Assembly (NCBI GenBank): GCA_016650125.1
Contig: JAENWT010000001.1
Coordinates: 181,511-245,510, forward strand
Source of the DNA: Thermoleophilia bacterium
GTDB lineage: Bacteria; Actinomycetota; Thermoleophilia; Solirubrobacterales; 70-9
Length of the DNA stretch: 64,000 bases
Direction of reading: 5' to 3'
Below are positions 48,141 to 55,864 of the stretch, piece by piece. Numbering within the stretch: position 1 is the stretch's first letter; each line of letters opens with the position of its first letter. The notes under the pieces were generated by a model. That model was not told where the DNA came from. It made no database searches and saw nothing but the letters and a program-made list of their open reading frames with translations. A program made the translations under genes and the position numbers.

Positions 48141-49867
48141 TGGCCCGGCCCGCCGGCACCTTTCAGGTCGTCCTGCTGGAGAAGCGCGGCAAGTTCACGG
48201 TCGCCCGGCCGATCTTCGAGCCCGGCGAACAGGTTTCGCTCGACCGGAAGGTCAGGTACCAGCCGGGGCAGATCATCCTGGCCGAGATCGGTGGGGGCCG
48301 GGCCCGCTTCGTCAAGGACCTCGGCCGGATCGACAACGCCCGTGACGTCTGCGAGGCGCTGGCTTCCGAGCGCCTCGGCCGCCGCGGATTCTCGAAGAAG
48401 GTCGAGGCCGAAGCCGAGTACGCGGCCAGCCACCCGATCGATCCTCCGGGCGGCCGCCGTGACCTCACCGGCATGCAGACCTTCACGGTCGACCCGGCCA
48501 CGGCCCGGGACTTCGACGACGCGGTTTCGGCGGAGCGCGAAGGCGACGGAGTCCGGCTCTGGATCCACATCGCCGACGTCGCCGCCTTCGTCCGGCCGGG
48601 CACGCTGCTCGACGACGCCGCTTACGAGCGGGCCAACAGCACTTACGTGCCGACTTCGGTCGAGCCGATGCTGCCCAAGTCCCTGAGTGCCGGCGTCTGC
48701 TCTCTCTCGCCCGGCGACGAACGTTGCGCCGTGACCACGGAGATCCTGATCTCGGCCACGGGCGCAGTGGAGTCCTGCAGCTTCTACCGCAGCCGGATCA
48801 GGTCGGACGCCCGTCTCGACTACGAGCAGCTCGACCGGATCTTCGCCGGACGTGAGCGAGCACCGGAGAATGTTGCCCGGCAGATCGATCTGACGCGGTC
48901 CATCGCGGCGATCCTCGCCGACCGGCGGGCCGGCGGGGCGCTCACCGTGACCTCGGCCGAGCCGTCGTTCCAGTTCGACGACCAGGGCAACGTCATCTCG
49001 GCCGTCGCCGAGCAGCAGACCGAGGCCCACCGCCTGATCGAGCAGTTGATGGTCCTGACCAACGAGCAGGTCGCGCAGATGCTGGAGCAGCGCCACACAC
49101 CGACGCTCTACCGGGTTCACGAACAGCCTGACCCGGAGCGGATCGAGCACCTGGTCGAGCAGCTCGCTTCCCTCGACCTGCCGGCGCCGCCTATCCCTGA
49201 CGGCATGGGGCCGACCCAGGCCGGCGAGATCGCGGTCGAGGCCTCCCGTTCGGTGGCCCGGGAAGCGGACCGGCGGGGTTACGGCAAGATCCCGTACGGC
49301 TCTCTGATCCTGCGTTCGCTGAAGCCCGCGCGCTACTCGGAGAAGAACCTCGGGCACGCCGGCCTCGGCAGTACCGCCTACGCGCATTTCACCTCGCCGA
49401 TCCGGCGGTACCCGGACCTGGTCGTCCACCGCGGCCTGCTGGCGGAGCTGGGCGCGGGGGAGGAGCGGCCGGTCCCGGGCTCAGTGGCCGAGGCCGCCAT
49501 CCATTGTTCCGACCGGGAACGGGCGTCGACCCGGCTGGAACGTGACGCCGATGACGTATGTGCCGCCTTCCTGCTCGAGAAGGAGCTGTTCGAAGGCGGC
49601 TTCAAGACCGAATTCGCGGGTGAGGTCTCCGGCGTGATCCGGGCCGGCGCCTTCGTCAACTTCGGCGGCAAGCTGGGCGACGTCTACGAAGGTTTCGTGC
49701 CGGTGAGGAAGATCCGCGGTGAGTATTTCGACTTGAACCAGGAAGAAACGGCTCTGGTCGGATCGAAGACCGGCCGGGCGGTTCGTTTCGGCGACCAGGT
49801 GGACATCACGGTTGAGCGGATCGACAAGCCTCGCGGCCGGGTCGATCTTGAACCTGCCGAGGGATAA
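48140..49867 (+). CDS. RNase II/RNase R family exoribonuclease
   Basis: 575 residues, GTG start overlapping the ctp stop. The RNB core has the catalytic aspartates in TVDPATARDFDDAVSAE, then WIHIADVAAFVRPGTLLD and the long motif ending MLPKSLSAGVCSLSPGDERC. The C-terminal S1 domain (about 490-575; GEVSGVIRAGAFVNFG) binds RNA. The N-terminal cold-shock domains of full RNase R are shortened to about 100 residues, so it is a compact member. smpB follows, and RNase R works with tmRNA, a sensible pairing. Confidence 0.9.
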   Translation: MARPAGTFQVVLLEKRGKFTVARPIFEPGEQVSLDRKVRYQPGQIILAEIGGGRARFVKDLGRIDNARDVCEALASERLGRRGFSKKVEAEAEYAASHPIDPPGGRRDLTGMQTFTVDPATARDFDDAVSAEREGDGVRLWIHIADVAAFVRPGTLLDDAAYERANSTYVPTSVEPMLPKSLSAGVCSLSPGDERCAVTTEILISATGAVESCSFYRSRIRSDARLDYEQLDRIFAGRERAPENVARQIDLTRSIAAILADRRAGGALTVTSAEPSFQFDDQGNVISAVAEQQTEAHRLIEQLMVLTNEQVAQMLEQRHTPTLYRVHEQPDPERIEHLVEQLASLDLPAPPIPDGMGPTQAGEIAVEASRSVAREADRRGYGKIPYGSLILRSLKPARYSEKNLGHAGLGSTAYAHFTSPIRRYPDLVVHRGLLAELGAGEERPVPGSVAEAAIHCSDRERASTRLERDADDVCAAFLLEKELFEGGFKTEFAGEVSGVIRAGAFVNFGGKLGDVYEGFVPVRKIRGEYFDLNQEETALVGSKTGRAVRFGDQVDITVERIDKPRGRVDLEPAEG

Positions 49868-49898
49868 AAGACGCATAGCCAGTTAGATTGGTCGGTCC

Positions 49899-50387
49899 AT
49901 GAGCAAGAAGGTCAAGAAAAAGCGGGCGCCGGCCTCTGGCGACGTCGCCACCAACCGCCGGGCCCGGCAGAAGTTCGAGCTGATCGAGAAGACCGAGGCG
50001 GGCATCGTGCTGCTCGGAACCGAGGTGAAGGCCCTGCGCGAAGGCAACGCCCAGATGGGCGACGCCTACGCGGTGATCGAAGACGGCGAGGTCTGGCTGC
50101 GGAACCTCCACATTCCCCATTATGCGCCGGCGACCATCAACAACCACGAACCCGAGCGCCCGCGAAAGCTGCTGCTCCACCGGGGTGAGATCGAGCGGCT
50201 GATCGGCACCTCCCAGCAGAAGGGCCTGACCCTGATTCCCTCACGCATCTACTTCAAGGGCCCGAAGGCGAAAGTCGAGCTGGCGCTGGCCAAAGGCAAG
50301 GAAGGAAAGGACCGCCGCCGGGAGATCGCCGACCGCGATGTCCAGCGCGACGTTGAGCGGGAATTCAAGGGGCGGTATCGTTCCTGA
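49899..50387 (+). CDS. smpB: SsrA-binding protein
   Basis: 162 residues. It binds the tRNA-like domain of tmRNA and delivers it to stalled ribosomes. Typical segments are VATNRRARQKFELIEKTEAG, LLGTEVKALREGNAQMGDAY and RNLHIPHYAPATINNHEPER. The basic tail (DRRREIADRDVQRDVEREFK) is the part that mimics codon-anticodon pairing. Its partner RNA is encoded 4.1 kb downstream at 54.5 kb. Confidence 0.97.
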   Translation: MSKKVKKKRAPASGDVATNRRARQKFELIEKTEAGIVLLGTEVKALREGNAQMGDAYAVIEDGEVWLRNLHIPHYAPATINNHEPERPRKLLLHRGEIERLIGTSQQKGLTLIPSRIYFKGPKAKVELALAKGKEGKDRRREIADRDVQRDVEREFKGRYRS

Positions 50388-50470
50388 TTCGCGAGCCTTG
50401 GTGGCAAGATGCTCACCACTGTTGAAATCGTTCACATGGCTTTAGACCTACCGTGCAAGGATCGAAACGA

Positions 50471-52399
50471 ATGACGAAAAGAATCAGCACCGCCTTCAGC
50501 ACATTCCTCTGTCTGGCCGCCCTGTTCGTGTGCGCCGGTGCTCCGTTCGCGGCCGCCGCGCCGACCGACGAGGCCACCGCCACCGACACGACGGCAACCG
50601 CCCCGCCGGCTGACCCCTCGACCACCGAAGCTCCGGTCACCGGGCTCACGCCCGAGCAGATCGCAGCGCTCCAGTCAGAGACGACCACCGACCCGACCGG
50701 CAGCAGCGACGACAAGAGCGTCTTCGAGAAGGCGTCGGACTTCGTCACCGACCACGCCCCGTTCTTCATCATCGGCATCGTCGTCCTCGCGGCGATCCTG
50801 GCCGGAATCTTCATCATGCGCGGCCGTAGCCGGTCAAGGGCCGCCGCCGGCTCCGCCGTTCCGGGCGACCGGGGCACCCCGGCTTCGGTCCCTTCGGCTT
50901 CCGAGCTTCGTCGCCGCAAGCGGTCCTCGATGCAGCGGTCGCGCGAAGAGGAACGGCTGCGCCGGAAGGCGCACATGGAGGGCCGCCGGCTGGCTGACCC
51001 GAACACCCCGCTGCCGCTCAGCGCCAGGCTTCCCGCCGACCAGAATCCGGCATTGACCCAGACCCAGGGCTACGCGCCCGATCCGGTCGAAGCTGAAAAG
51101 CAGGCGGCCCGTGCCCCTGCCGCCAACGCCGTGGCCCGGTCCGGCGGGGCGATAGCTCCGCCCGTCCCGGCCACCCCCGCGCCGACCGGCGCCGTCCCGG
51201 CCCCGGTGGCTCCGAGCCAGACCGCTCCGGCCGCCGGCATCGTCACCCCGGCCTCTGAACCGGACACCATCTATACGCCGGCTGCGGCATCACAGGCTGC
51301 TCCGGCACCGGCTCAGGCTCCTCCCGCCGTCCAGCCTGATCAGCCCACACGAGTGAATGAACTTCCTGAAAATATGCCCGAGCCTCCGGTCGAAGCCCCC
51401 GGCCTCGACGCGCGGGTCGGAGAAGCCGCCGCCGCGTTTGCCGGCGGCGCCGCCGCCGGCGCGGCGGTTGCCTCGCAGGAGGCTGCCCAGGAGGCACCGG
51501 TCGCTGCGGACGAGCGCGACGCTGAACAGAGGTTGCGGGCCAAGGTTGCCGAAATCAGGGCCGAACAGGGCCGTGGTCCGGCGCCGGCCGCGCCAGTGGC
51601 CCCAATCGTGCCCGAAGTAGCTTCGATCGAAAGGGACATTGAAGAGGCCGAATCCATTCAGCGGGAAATCGAGGAAGCCGACTCGGTACCGCCGACGCCT
51701 TCGGGACTCGTCGGCGTTGAAGAGCGGCTTCAGGCGAGCAGTGACCTCCGTGATCGCACCCTGGCCGACGCCGAGGAGCGGTTGCAGCGGATCGAACAGC
51801 GTGCCGCCGACGCCGAGAAGCGTGCCGCCTTTGCCGAGCGACTCGCCCAGCTCAAGCTGGATGAGTCCGCGCGGGAGCGCCGGATGGATGAAGTCATGTC
51901 CGGCATCGACCGCGCCGAGGAGCGTGCGCGTGAAGCCGAGGACCGCGCGAAGTCCGCCGAGCGCGTGGCCTCCGCCGCCCTCGAAGAGACCGGTGGCCGC
52001 GCCCCGACTGAGGGCCTCGCAAGCCCGCCGCCCGTACAGCCATCCGTAAAGCCGCCGCCGGCCCAGCCCTGGCAGCCGCCCGCCGCTCCGGTGCCGGAGC
52101 CGCCGCGGGCCGAGCCCGCTCCGCCGCCGCCCGCTCCGCCCGTCCAGGCAGCCCAGCCAGTCAAGTCACCGCTGTTCGGCGGTGGCCTGCCCGGTGGCAC
52201 TGGCAGTTCCGGGTCGCTCAACCTGAACAGCGCGACTTTCGAAGAGCTGCGCGACGCCGATCTCTCGGTCACCCAGGCGACGCGGATACTGGCTTACCGC
52301 GAGCGCTTCGGCGGTTACCGTTCGGTCGAGGACCTGGAAAAGGTTCCCGGCTTCCCCGCTGAGCTCATCGAATCGCTCAGAGGCAGAATTACCGTTTAG
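50471..52399 (+). CDS. Membrane-anchored coiled-coil protein with C-terminal ComEA-like helix-hairpin-helix domain
   Basis: About 642 residues. A signal peptide (STFLCLAALFVCAGAPFAA) is followed by a short Thr/Ala external stretch and a membrane helix (about 97-117, FFIIGIVVLAAILAGIFIM). A basic segment, a long Pro/Ala-rich region (about 190-370) and an Arg/Glu/Ala coiled coil (about 380-510) come next. The last 65 residues (SLNLNSATFEELRDADLSV, ILAYRERFGGYRSVEDLEKV) form a ComEA-type helix-hairpin-helix unit. By topology the C-terminus would be cytosolic. Unlike ComEA it is huge, so DNA binding near the membrane is only a suggestion. Confidence 0.75.
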   Translation: MTKRISTAFSTFLCLAALFVCAGAPFAAAAPTDEATATDTTATAPPADPSTTEAPVTGLTPEQIAALQSETTTDPTGSSDDKSVFEKASDFVTDHAPFFIIGIVVLAAILAGIFIMRGRSRSRAAAGSAVPGDRGTPASVPSASELRRRKRSSMQRSREEERLRRKAHMEGRRLADPNTPLPLSARLPADQNPALTQTQGYAPDPVEAEKQAARAPAANAVARSGGAIAPPVPATPAPTGAVPAPVAPSQTAPAAGIVTPASEPDTIYTPAAASQAAPAPAQAPPAVQPDQPTRVNELPENMPEPPVEAPGLDARVGEAAAAFAGGAAAGAAVASQEAAQEAPVAADERDAEQRLRAKVAEIRAEQGRGPAPAAPVAPIVPEVASIERDIEEAESIQREIEEADSVPPTPSGLVGVEERLQASSDLRDRTLADAEERLQRIEQRAADAEKRAAFAERLAQLKLDESARERRMDEVMSGIDRAEERAREAEDRAKSAERVASAALEETGGRAPTEGLASPPPVQPSVKPPPAQPWQPPAAPVPEPPRAEPAPPPPAPPVQAAQPVKSPLFGGGLPGGTGSSGSLNLNSATFEELRDADLSVTQATRILAYRERFGGYRSVEDLEKVPGFPAELIESLRGRITV

Positions 52400-52989
52400 A
52401 GGTCGAAGTAGGTACCGCTCGGCCCGAGGTTGATGACCTCGGTGTCGCCGATGTTCGAACGCTGTCCCCACGACTCGTGGATGTGGCCGCAAACCGCGAT
52501 CTTCGGCTGGACCCGTTCGATCGCTTCATTGATCGCGGTGCTGCCCAGGTGAAGGTCGCCGGCGGAGTCGCAATGGTTCTTCGGCGGTGAATGAAGGACG
52601 AGGAAAGCGTCGGACGTGAGCCCGGCCAGGGCGGTTGCGGCGCCCTCTTCGTCGAGGTCGTAGCTCCAGGACCAGGGAGTGGTGGGGATGCCGGCTCCGA
52701 GTCCGAAGAAGGTCTGACCATCGATTTCGGCCGATTCGCCGTGGAGCACGGTCGCCGCGTCCCAGCCCGTCGCCGCCTCGCGCAGATCGTCGAGCCGCTC
52801 GTTGTTCCCGGGCACGAGGACGGTCGGTGTCGTGATGCCGGCCAGGGCGTCGATCGTCTCGCCGAGCCCTACGTGGATCGAGGCGAAGTCGCCGGCCCCG
52901 ACCACGACGTCGGCGTCGGCGGACATTTCGGCCAGGCGGGCCGCCTGGTCGAGGTCCCGGTGCAGGTCACTGAAGGCGAGGATGCGCAT
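52396..52989 (-). CDS. Calcineurin-like metallophosphoesterase
   Basis: 197 residues from ATG 52989, where the phosphoesterase motif MRILAFSDLHRD begins. Further metal-binding motifs are VVGAGDFAS, VPGNNERLD, LVLHSPPKNH and CGHIHESWGQ, giving the complete two-metal site. It belongs to the short YfcE/UPF0025-like group; the substrate is unknown. Its stop overlaps the stop of the convergent ComEA-like gene by four bases. It is 10 bp downstream of the flavin disulfide reductase and may be in its operon. Confidence 0.88.
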   Translation of the reverse strand: MRILAFSDLHRDLDQAARLAEMSADADVVVGAGDFASIHVGLGETIDALAGITTPTVLVPGNNERLDDLREAATGWDAATVLHGESAEIDGQTFFGLGAGIPTTPWSWSYDLDEEGAATALAGLTSDAFLVLHSPPKNHCDSAGDLHLGSTAINEAIERVQPKIAVCGHIHESWGQRSNIGDTEVINLGPSGTYFDL

Positions 52990-52999
52990 ACTGAAAAGC

Positions 53000-54391
53000 T
53001 TAGCCCCGGCTGCTTTCGTACGCCTCGGCGAGTCGCAGCCAGATCTCGCTCCGGGTGGGGAACGACGGCACCGCGTGGCGCAGGCGGCCCATCGGCACCT
53101 CTCCGACCATTGCGATCGTCGCCGCATGGATCATTTCGGCCGTCTCGAATCCGGTGAAGGTGGCGCCGATGATCGTCTCGTCCGTCTTGTCGATGATCAA
53201 TCGACAGGTGCCGTCGACGTCCTTGCCGTAGAAGGAAGCGCCCGCGACCGCTCCGGTCGGCACCTCGACGATGTCGAACTCGAGTCCGGCGGTCCGGGCA
53301 TCGGACTCGGTGATGCCGACCGCCGCAACCTGGGGGTCGGTGAAAGTGACCCGCGGCGATCCATAGGGCTCGGCGATCTCGGCCACCGGGCGACCGAGGA
53401 TGCACTCGCTGGCAATCCAGGCCTGATACTTGCCCATGTGGGTGAGCAGGACCCGGCCGTTGATGTCGCCGATCGCGTAGAGCCAGTCGTGGCCTTCGAC
53501 CGACATGTTCTCGGCAACCTGGACGTACCCGCCGCCGTCGATCCCGATCGATTCGAGTCCCAGCCCGTCCAGCATCGGTTTGCGGCCCGTGGCCAGGAGG
53601 AGGACTTCGGCTTCGAGCGACTGGCCGTCGCTGAGTTCGACCGTGATCACGTCACCGGTCTGGGACACCCGCTGCGCCAGGGCACCGAGGATGACCTTCA
53701 CCCCGTAGGTCTTCTGGAGTGACGCCGCCACCTGCTCTCCGGCAAAGGCTTCCTCGCGAATCAGCAGCCGTGCTTCGGGCTCGACCAGCGTCACTTCGGT
53801 GCCGAAGCTCGCCCACGCCTGTGAGAGCTCGCTGCCGACCGGGCCGCCGCCGAGCACGATCATGGACTTCGGTGCCGCCTTGGCCGTGGTCGCGTCACGG
53901 TTGTTCCAGATCCCGACGTCATCGATCCCTTCGATCGGCGGGATCGCGGCGCCAGTGCCGGTCGAGATGACCACCGCTTTGCTCGCGGTGTAGGTCTGGT
54001 CCCGGACCCGGACGGTTTTCTCGCCTTCGAGCCCGCCTTCACCGCGGATCAGGTCGATGCCCCTTTCATCGAGCCACGGCAGCTGGGCCGAGTCGTCGAG
54101 GTCATGGATGACTTCGTCACGCCGTGCCAGAGCCGGCCCGACGCCGATGGCGCCGGTGACGGCCTCTTTGACGCCCGGTACCCGGCGCGCCTCTTCGAGC
54201 AGCTCTCCGGGCCGCAGAAGGGCCTTCGAGGGCATGCAAGAGTAGTAGGAGCACTCGCCGGCGACCAGGTGCTTCTCGACCAGGGCGACCCGCAACCCAC
54301 CGTCAGCCAGGCGCCCGGCAGCGACTTCGCCGGAAGGGCCGGCGCCGATCACGATCACGTCATATTCGGTCTCGTACTCCTCGTCGCTCAT
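53000..54391 (-). CDS. Flavin disulfide reductase (dihydrolipoamide dehydrogenase/MerA-like)
   Basis: 463 residues. Class I pyridine nucleotide-disulfide oxidoreductase: FAD motif VIVIGAGPSGEVAAGRLA, redox-active pair in ECSYYSCMPSKALLRP (CxxxxC), NAD(P) motif IVLGGGPVGSELSQA, and YAIGDINGRVLLTHMGKYQ. The C-terminal catalytic His is in LRHAVPSFPTRSEIW. The CSYYSC spacing and tail differ from true lipoamide dehydrogenases of 2-oxoacid complexes, and no such complex is nearby, so the substrate disulfide is open. Start is ATG 54391, upstream of the divergent ssrA promoter. Confidence 0.88.
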   Translation of the reverse strand: MSDEEYETEYDVIVIGAGPSGEVAAGRLADGGLRVALVEKHLVAGECSYYSCMPSKALLRPGELLEEARRVPGVKEAVTGAIGVGPALARRDEVIHDLDDSAQLPWLDERGIDLIRGEGGLEGEKTVRVRDQTYTASKAVVISTGTGAAIPPIEGIDDVGIWNNRDATTAKAAPKSMIVLGGGPVGSELSQAWASFGTEVTLVEPEARLLIREEAFAGEQVAASLQKTYGVKVILGALAQRVSQTGDVITVELSDGQSLEAEVLLLATGRKPMLDGLGLESIGIDGGGYVQVAENMSVEGHDWLYAIGDINGRVLLTHMGKYQAWIASECILGRPVAEIAEPYGSPRVTFTDPQVAAVGITESDARTAGLEFDIVEVPTGAVAGASFYGKDVDGTCRLIIDKTDETIIGATFTGFETAEMIHAATIAMVGEVPMGRLRHAVPSFPTRSEIWLRLAEAYESSRG

Positions 54392-54445
54392 GCGGCTCCA
54401 TTCCGGGAGGTTGAGGACGAACGCTACCGCTCGGCGGTCCCCGAA

Positions 54446-54474
54446 TTGACCCGGCCGGTTCGCAGGCGTACACT
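54446..54474 (+). promoter_or_regulatory. ssrA promoter
   Basis: TTGACC (54446-54451) and TACACT (54469-54474) with 17 bases between them. The predicted start near 54481 is about 10 bases before the mature 5' end of tmRNA, as expected for a precursor trimmed by RNase P. Confidence 0.75.
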
Positions 54475-54491
54475 TGATGGGCAGCATTCAA

Positions 54492-54854
54492 GGGGACGAC
54501 AGGCTTCGACGCGGTCATCCGTGCGAAAGGTTGCAGGTCGAGGATGTCGATGGCCTCGTAAAAAATCGGCAAAAAACCAATACGTGCGGACCATGAGTTC
54601 GCCCTCGCTGCCTAGATAACTTCTAGGTAATGAGAGTCGGTCCACCCTCGGCCCGTGGGGTGGGTAGCTGGCTTCAGAAACGGGCTTACCTGCGAGGGAT
54701 GTTCCGACCTCAAGGGGACATTCAATCGGGACTGGTCTTTCGAGTCGTTTGTTGGCGTGATGCCCGGAAGATGAGATCAATACGCCAGCTAAGCCTGTAG
54801 ACGCTTTTCGAAACGCGGCTGCGGACGCGGGTTCAATTCCCGCCGTCTCCACTA
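54492..54854 (+). ncRNA. ssrA: Transfer-messenger RNA (tmRNA)
   Basis: One-piece tmRNA that rescues stalled ribosomes together with SmpB. The 5' end GGGGACGACAGGCTTCGACG and the 3' tRNA-like half with GGGTTCAATTCCCGCCGTC are diagnostic. The acceptor stem pairs 54492-54498 with 54844-54850. The likely tag-coding stretch is 54586-54615, giving ADHEFALAA then TAG, ending in the ALAA protease signal. The stop lies in a CCTAG/CTAGG helix. After the discriminator A the gene reads CTA, not CCA, so the 3' CCA must be added or repaired after transcription. Confidence 0.95.
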
Positions 54855-54894
54855 TCAGCCCTCAGAGTCCCCGACCAAGGGGCACGATGCAAAA

Positions 54895-54923
54895 GAAAGG
54901 GCCCGCCGATGGCGGGCCCTTTC
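54895..54923. terminator. Bidirectional terminator after ssrA
   Basis: Thirteen perfect base pairs (54895-54907 with 54911-54923) around a GAT loop, with A-rich sequence before and T-containing sequence within and after the right arm. It serves ssrA on the plus strand and the gene at 54948 on the minus strand. Confidence 0.88.
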
Positions 54924-54947
54924 CGTGCTTCGAATAGCTGCCTGTTT

Positions 54948-55772
54948 CTAGTTGACCGGCATCTGCTCGATGTAGCCGGCACCACGGTCACGGACGCTGG
55001 TGATCAGCGTAACGTCGGCCGTCTTCTTCTGCCTGGCCGCCGCGAGCTGCTGGCGGTAGAGGCGCTTGTAGGCGTTCTTGGCCCGCTTGATCTGGCGGGC
55101 AATCGATGCCTTGACGCTCGAGATTCGGCCGGCGAAAATGCCCTTCACGTTGGACGCCCGGGCGTTGTACCTGGCGACAACCGCGTTCGCGGCGGCCTGC
55201 CTGGCGTTGACAAGCTTGTTGATCCGGTTCTGAACCGCCGTGATCTTGGCGGTGATCTTCGCCCGCTTTGCCGGATTCGTGGTCTTGCGGAGGCGAGTCT
55301 GGAGGATGCCGCGCTTCCTGGTGTTCGGGTCGATACGGACCGCGAACCCGCGGTTGATCCCGTCCACTGCGACATTCTGCTGCGCGTTGAGCCTGTTGAG
55401 GCGCGAGGTCAGGGTGGCGTTCAGGTTGGCTACCCTGATCCGGCCGGTGTGACGGAGCCGTCCGATCGCCCTTCGCTGCTTGTTGTCGTCCTGCTTGCTG
55501 ATGCGGATGACACGACGGTTGTACAGAGAGCTGGCCTTCAGGTTGGCCTTGGTGCGCCTGGTCTTCAGGTTGGCCTTGTAGACGCCCTTCTTAGCATTGG
55601 TCGTCTGGACGTTGCGCTTGGCGAAGAGCGTGGCAACGTACCCCTTGAGCTGGCGGAATTCCGGGGTGGTCTTGATACTCGGAATCGGCTTCTGCGCCGC
55701 GGTCGCCGTCGAGGCGAATCCGAGCACGGCCAAGGTGATCAGGGCAAATGTGGAAAGCAGGCGGGTTCTCAT
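54948..55772 (-). CDS. Secreted highly basic helical protein of unknown function
   Basis: 274 residues from ATG 55772. A signal peptide (LLSTFALITLAVLGFASTATAA) is followed by a strongly basic Lys/Arg/Asn/Ala-rich region with long helical stretches (RLRKTTNPAKRAKITAKITAV, RQIKRAKNAYKRLYRQQLA). No catalytic motif and no known domain are seen. Likely a periplasmic or wall-associated, possibly glycan- or nucleic-acid-binding protein, but this is speculation from charge alone. An open frame further upstream lacks signal-peptide logic. Confidence 0.65.
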   Translation of the reverse strand: MRTRLLSTFALITLAVLGFASTATAAQKPIPSIKTTPEFRQLKGYVATLFAKRNVQTTNAKKGVYKANLKTRRTKANLKASSLYNRRVIRISKQDDNKQRRAIGRLRHTGRIRVANLNATLTSRLNRLNAQQNVAVDGINRGFAVRIDPNTRKRGILQTRLRKTTNPAKRAKITAKITAVQNRINKLVNARQAAANAVVARYNARASNVKGIFAGRISSVKASIARQIKRAKNAYKRLYRQQLAAARQKKTADVTLITSVRDRGAGYIEQMPVN

Positions 55773-55864
55773 AGTGATTAAAGTAACACCGTCCTTTAAA
55801 GAATGTTGCGTTCTCAAAGGGAATGACACGGCATTTTCACAAGCCGTGGACCGCGGCCGGGCTG

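Noticed and set aside
54570..54618. Tag reading frame starting at GCA in the A-rich stretch of tmRNA
   Set aside because: It gives a 16-residue peptide ending SLPR, lacking the ALAA-type degron; the GCG frame ends ALAA-TAG inside the usual helix.
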